From contig CALEYY010000072.1 of assembly GCA_937928295.1 (NCBI GenBank), positions 1-26,063 on the forward strand: a DNA stretch of 26,063 nt, read 5' to 3'. Numbering within the stretch: the first letter of the stretch is position 1; the number at the start of each line of letters is the position of its first letter. The notes under the pieces were generated by a model, which was not told the DNA's origin, did not search any database, and was given only the letters and a program-made list of their open reading frames with translations. Source of the stretch: an uncultured Moraxellaceae bacterium (GTDB lineage Bacteria; Pseudomonadota; Gammaproteobacteria; Pseudomonadales; Moraxellaceae). The position numbers and the translations under genes were made by a program. Positions 23,261 to 26,063 of this stretch are shown piece after piece.

Positions 23261-24513
23261 ACCTCCCTGCCGCTGAAGGCACGACGCGCCAGATAACGGT
23301 CATTGGTGCCGGCATTGCCGGAGCCAGCGTGGCCTGGCTGCTGGCTAATCGGGGCTGGCAGGTGCGTGTGCTGGATGTCGCTCAGCCAGGGGCTGGCGGC
23401 TCCGGCAATGCGGCGGCGATTCTGTATCCGAAGCTGGTCAGCGCCGAGCTGACACCCACCCACATTCAGTCGCTGGCTTTTCTGCGCACGCTGGAGGTGC
23501 TGGCTGACCCCAGGCTGGCGCCGCACTATCAGGCCAGTGGCGTGCTCTGGCTGCAAACCCGCAAGCAGCGGGTCGATATCACGGCTGAACACCCGTGGTG
23601 GCAGACGCAGGTCTGGGCGCTGTCGGCTGATGAGGCCAGCGCGAAGGCTGGCATTCACATTCCGATGCCGGCGCTCTGGCTGCCGCATGCCGGTGTCATT
23701 GACCCTGCCGGCCTGCTCGCGGCGATCTTTGCGCATCCGAATATCGAGCTGCTGTGCGGGCATGAAGTCACGCGCATCGAGCCTGATGGCCAGCATTGGC
23801 GGCTGGAAGTGTGCCGGCGCTTTGATGAGACGGAGACAGTGTTTTCAGCAGAGACATTGGTTGTGGCTACCGCCGGTACCGGCGCCGGCCTGCTGCAAAG
23901 CCGTCATCTGGCCATGAAGCCGGTACGCGGGCAGATATCGCAACTACCGGCCAGCCTGCCGCTGCAAACTACGCTCTGCTATGGCGGCTACCTGACCCCT
24001 GCCCTGCGCGGCCAGCATGTGCTGGGCGCGACTTTTCAGCCGGGCCGCGAGGATTGCTCACCCAGCAGCGACGATCAGCAGGCCAATTGGCAGACCTTGA
24101 TCGAGGTGCTGCCTGATCTGGCTGAGCAGCTTCACCGGCCAGACCAGCACAGCGCCTGGAAAGCCCGCGCCAGCCTGCGCTGGCAAACGCCGGACTACCT
24201 GCCGCTGGCCGGATGGCTGCCTTGGCCATCGCAGCATGAAGCCTTGTTGAGTACGCGCTCGCCGAGCCGGCCTCAGCCGGATGCTGTGCAGAAATTGCCT
24301 AAGCTGGGGGTTTCGCTGGGGCACGGCTCGAAGGGCTTCAGTCAGGCTTGGCTGGCTGCCGATGTGCTGTGTCGGACGCTGGAAACGGATGTTGAAGATG
24401 CTGATGTTGACGCAGAAAGTGCTCATACCGCGCTACGCGAACGCCTGCGGCCTGACCGCTTTCTGCTAAAAGCTTGGAAGCGCGGCCAGCTGCGGAACAA
24501 CACGCCGGCCTGA
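23257..24513 (+). CDS. mnmC2: Stand-alone MnmC C-terminal domain: FAD-dependent cmnm5s2U34 oxidoreductase
   Basis: Removes the carboxymethyl group from cmnm5(s2)U34 of tRNA, giving nm5(s2)U. The FAD motif VIGAGIAGAS starts near residue 15. GGSGNAAAILYP, CYGGYLTP, LGATFQPGREDCSPSSDDQQ and GHGSKGFSQAW follow and match the C-terminal half of E. coli MnmC. The N-terminal methyltransferase half is absent; yciI lies directly upstream. The frame is open from 23236, and the only near-standard codon before the FAD motif is CTG at 23257, forming CTGA with the yciI stop. A GTG at 23329 would delete the dinucleotide-binding motif, so I reject it. Length from CTG is 418 aa. The CTG start is an inference; an A-to-C base error at this spot would also explain it. 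The stop lies one base from the convergent lipoprotein stop. Confidence 0.85.
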   Translation: MNLPAAEGTTRQITVIGAGIAGASVAWLLANRGWQVRVLDVAQPGAGGSGNAAAILYPKLVSAELTPTHIQSLAFLRTLEVLADPRLAPHYQASGVLWLQTRKQRVDITAEHPWWQTQVWALSADEASAKAGIHIPMPALWLPHAGVIDPAGLLAAIFAHPNIELLCGHEVTRIEPDGQHWRLEVCRRFDETETVFSAETLVVATAGTGAGLLQSRHLAMKPVRGQISQLPASLPLQTTLCYGGYLTPALRGQHVLGATFQPGREDCSPSSDDQQANWQTLIEVLPDLAEQLHRPDQHSAWKARASLRWQTPDYLPLAGWLPWPSQHEALLSTRSPSRPQPDAVQKLPKLGVSLGHGSKGFSQAWLAADVLCRTLETDVEDADVDAESAHTALRERLRPDRFLLKAWKRGQLRNNTPA

Positions 24514-24514
24514 C

Positions 24515-25108
24515 CTACTTCTCTAGCGGGCAGCTCACCAACTGACTGCGATAGCTTAGCTCAGTCGCCCCGACGCGCTCGGCGTAAGGCACCAGCCAGG
24601 GTTTGTCGAGATAGCTGTTGCCGGCAAAGCCGGTACGGCCTTCGTGATAGGCCAGATACAGATTCACGGCATCGTCGGCGCGAATACCAATCTCGCGTGT
24701 GCTCAGGTTGTGATACCAGCCGATGAAGTCGATGGCGTCATCAAAGTCATCGCGATTGGCAAACCAGCGGGAATTGCGCGACACATATTCGTCCCAGGTA
24801 CCGTCCAGTGCCTGCGCATAGCCATAGGCGGTGCTCGGGCGCGGACCGGGGATGAAGCCGAGAAAATAACGGCGCGGCGGGCGGGCATCTGCACGATAAG
24901 ACGACTCGTGAAACATGGTCGCCATGAGCACACTGGCAGGAATGTTCCAGCGCTTTTCAGTGCGCAGCGTGGGCTTGCGCCATTCGGTCTTTTCGGCAAA
25001 GACCGAGCACAGATTCAGCGCATTGCGCGGCGGTGATGGCATCGAGCTACAGGCCGTCAGCATCGCGAACACAGCACTCAGCAGTCCCAGACGAAGCATG
25101 CCGCTCAT
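24515..25108 (-). CDS. Lytic transglycosylase-like (SLT-type) lipoprotein
   Basis: A 197-aa predicted lipoprotein. The N-terminus is a type II signal peptide with lipobox LTAC, making Cys20 the lipidated residue; the next residues are Ser-Ser, so outer-membrane sorting is likely. The body resembles small SLT/lysozyme-fold proteins: ASVLMATMFHESSYRAD with probable catalytic Glu68, then TAYGYAQALDGTWDEY, and later NLYLAYHEGRTGF. That suggests cleavage of peptidoglycan strands, though activity is inferred. It begins within the ligA stop (ATGA overlap) with AGGA six bases before the ATG, so translation is coupled to ligA. The gene ends one base from the convergent mnmC2-type gene. Confidence 0.85.
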   Translation of the reverse strand: MSGMLRLGLLSAVFAMLTACSSMPSPPRNALNLCSVFAEKTEWRKPTLRTEKRWNIPASVLMATMFHESSYRADARPPRRYFLGFIPGPRPSTAYGYAQALDGTWDEYVSRNSRWFANRDDFDDAIDFIGWYHNLSTREIGIRADDAVNLYLAYHEGRTGFAGNSYLDKPWLVPYAERVGATELSYRSQLVSCPLEK

Positions 25109-26063
25109 GTCACTTCCTGCAAAAATGTCAGCAATTGCGCCTCATCCCAGACCGTCACGCCCAGCTCCTGAGCTTTCGCTAGTTTCGAGCCGGCACTTTC
25201 GCCAGCCACCACCATATGCGTTTTCTTGGAGACACTGCCGCTGACTTTCGCGCCCAGCGCTTTCAGGCGATCCCCCGCTTCATCGCGACTCATGGCCGAC
25301 AAGGTGCCAGTGAGCACCCAAGTCTGGCCCGCCAGTGGCTGCGGCAGATCCTGAGCGGCTGCTTGATCGGCCCAGCTCACGCCGGCAGCGATCAAGGCTT
25401 CGATCACCGCCACATTATGCGGTTCGCGCAAATAGCTCATCACCGACTGCGCCACCACGGGGCCGACATCGGGCGTCGCCATCAGCGCCGCTTCATCAGC
25501 GGCCTGCAGTGCCGGCCAGCTGCCGAACTGCCGGGCAAAGGCTTCGGCCGTGGCTTCGCCAACATTGGCGATGCCCAGCGCAAAGAGGAAGCGCGCCAGC
25601 GTGGTTTCGCGGCTGTGCGCAATCGACGCCAGCAGGTTGCTGGCGGATTTTTCGGCCATGCGCGGCAAGGTCAGCAGCTGCTCGCTGGTGAGGCGATAGA
25701 TATCCGCCGTGGAGCTGACCAGCCCGGCATCTACCATCAGGTCGATCCATTTCTCGCCCAGGCCTTCGATGTCCATGGCACGCCGGCTGGCAAAGTGGCG
25801 GATGGCCTCTTTGCGCTGCGCGGGGCAGAACTGGCCGGCGCTGCAACGGGCGATGACTTCGCCTTCCGGGCGCATCACGGCCGAGGCACAGACCGGGCAG
25901 CAGTCCGGTAGCTGAACCTGCGGGCGGGCGTCGTGGTCAGCATCGTCAAGGCGACGCATGACCTTGGGAATGACATCGCCGGCACGGTAGATCACCACCG
26001 TGTCGCCGGGGCGCAAATCGAGGCGATGCACTTCGTCGATGTTGTGCAAGGTGGCGTTACTGA
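25105..26063 (-). CDS. ligA: NAD-dependent DNA ligase, C-terminal part (runs off window)
   Basis: Seals nicks in DNA during replication and repair using NAD+. Only the last 319 or so codons are present; the 5' half with the NAD and adenylation domains lies beyond 26063. The visible part starts in the OB fold (SNATLHN, then GDTVVIYRAGDVIPKV). Next come the four-Cys zinc finger (CPVCASA...ARCSAGQFCPAQRKE), the helix-hairpin-helix region (DIEGLGEKWIDLMV, LPRMAEKSASNLL, LGIANVGEATAEA), and a C-terminal BRCT domain (GQTWVLTGTLSAMSRDEA, SKKTHMVVAGESAGSKL). No internal start should be used. The stop overlaps the lipoprotein start. Confidence 0.97.
   Translation of the reverse strand, partial: SNATLHNIDEVHRLDLRPGDTVVIYRAGDVIPKVMRRLDDADHDARPQVQLPDCCPVCASAVMRPEGEVIARCSAGQFCPAQRKEAIRHFASRRAMDIEGLGEKWIDLMVDAGLVSSTADIYRLTSEQLLTLPRMAEKSASNLLASIAHSRETTLARFLFALGIANVGEATAEAFARQFGSWPALQAADEAALMATPDVGPVVAQSVMSYLREPHNVAVIEALIAAGVSWADQAAAQDLPQPLAGQTWVLTGTLSAMSRDEAGDRLKALGAKVSGSVSKKTHMVVAGESAGSKLAKAQELGVTVWDEAQLLTFLQEVT

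Noticed and set aside
1..26063. Mobile element, defence or biosynthetic island
   Set aside because: Every gene belongs to a conserved core family in familiar order; no transposase, integrase, direct-repeat array, toxin-antitoxin pair or abrupt composition change was seen.

Overview
This window looks like core chromosome of a gammaproteobacterium. Gene order points to Pseudomonadales or Moraxellales: gyrA-serC-pheA-hisC-(tyrA-aroA fusion)-cmk-rpsA-ihfB-lapA-pyrF, with ubiG-mupP-yciK running the other way from gyrA, is an arrangement I associate with Pseudomonas and its relatives. I cannot name a genus. The sequence is moderately GC-rich, coding density is very high, and I see no gap over 300 bases without a gene. 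I found no rRNA or tRNA gene, insertion sequence, phage gene, CRISPR array or defence island.

Region 1 (44-14149, minus strand). Transcription runs from gyrA through the aromatic and serine pathway genes serC, pheA, hisC and tyrA-aroA, then cmk and rpsA, ending at a strong intrinsic terminator (3124-3162). Several junctions overlap or nearly touch: gyrA/serC overlap by 17 bases and hisC/tyrA-aroA by 4. Past the terminator come ihfB, lapA and pyrF, then a FadL-type outer-membrane protein gene. The set links DNA supercoiling, nucleotide supply, translation and aromatic amino acid synthesis (chorismate to prephenate to Phe/Tyr, plus the EPSP step). A chain of hairpins precedes rpsA and probably serves translational autocontrol by S1.

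Region 2 (14150-16509, plus strand). A 131-base divergent region precedes ubiG (ubiquinone), mupP (peptidoglycan recycling) and yciK (SDR oxidoreductase). It holds a perfect 9-base inverted repeat flanking a TATACT box, and a 12-base palindrome.

Region 3 (16523-22340, minus strand). In transcription order: a PHP phosphoesterase (RNase AM type), yciO, trpS, scpA, scpB, rluB and a DUF2721 membrane protein, mostly coupled by overlaps. TrpRS carries a four-cysteine pattern like that of iron-sulfur TrpRS, and trpS appears to start with TTG.

Region 4 (22404-24513, plus strand). yciB, yciI, then a stand-alone MnmC C-terminal (FAD oxidoreductase) gene that lacks the methyltransferase half and appears to start at CTG inside a CTGA overlap with yciI.

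Region 5 (24515-26063, minus strand). The 3' part of ligA, running off the window edge, overlaps by ATGA a small SLT-like lipoprotein gene.

I see no wholly new system. The points most worth a second look are the Fe-S-type TrpRS, the solo MnmC2 with its non-standard start, the rpsA leader, and the inverted repeat at the ubiG/gyrA divergent promoter.
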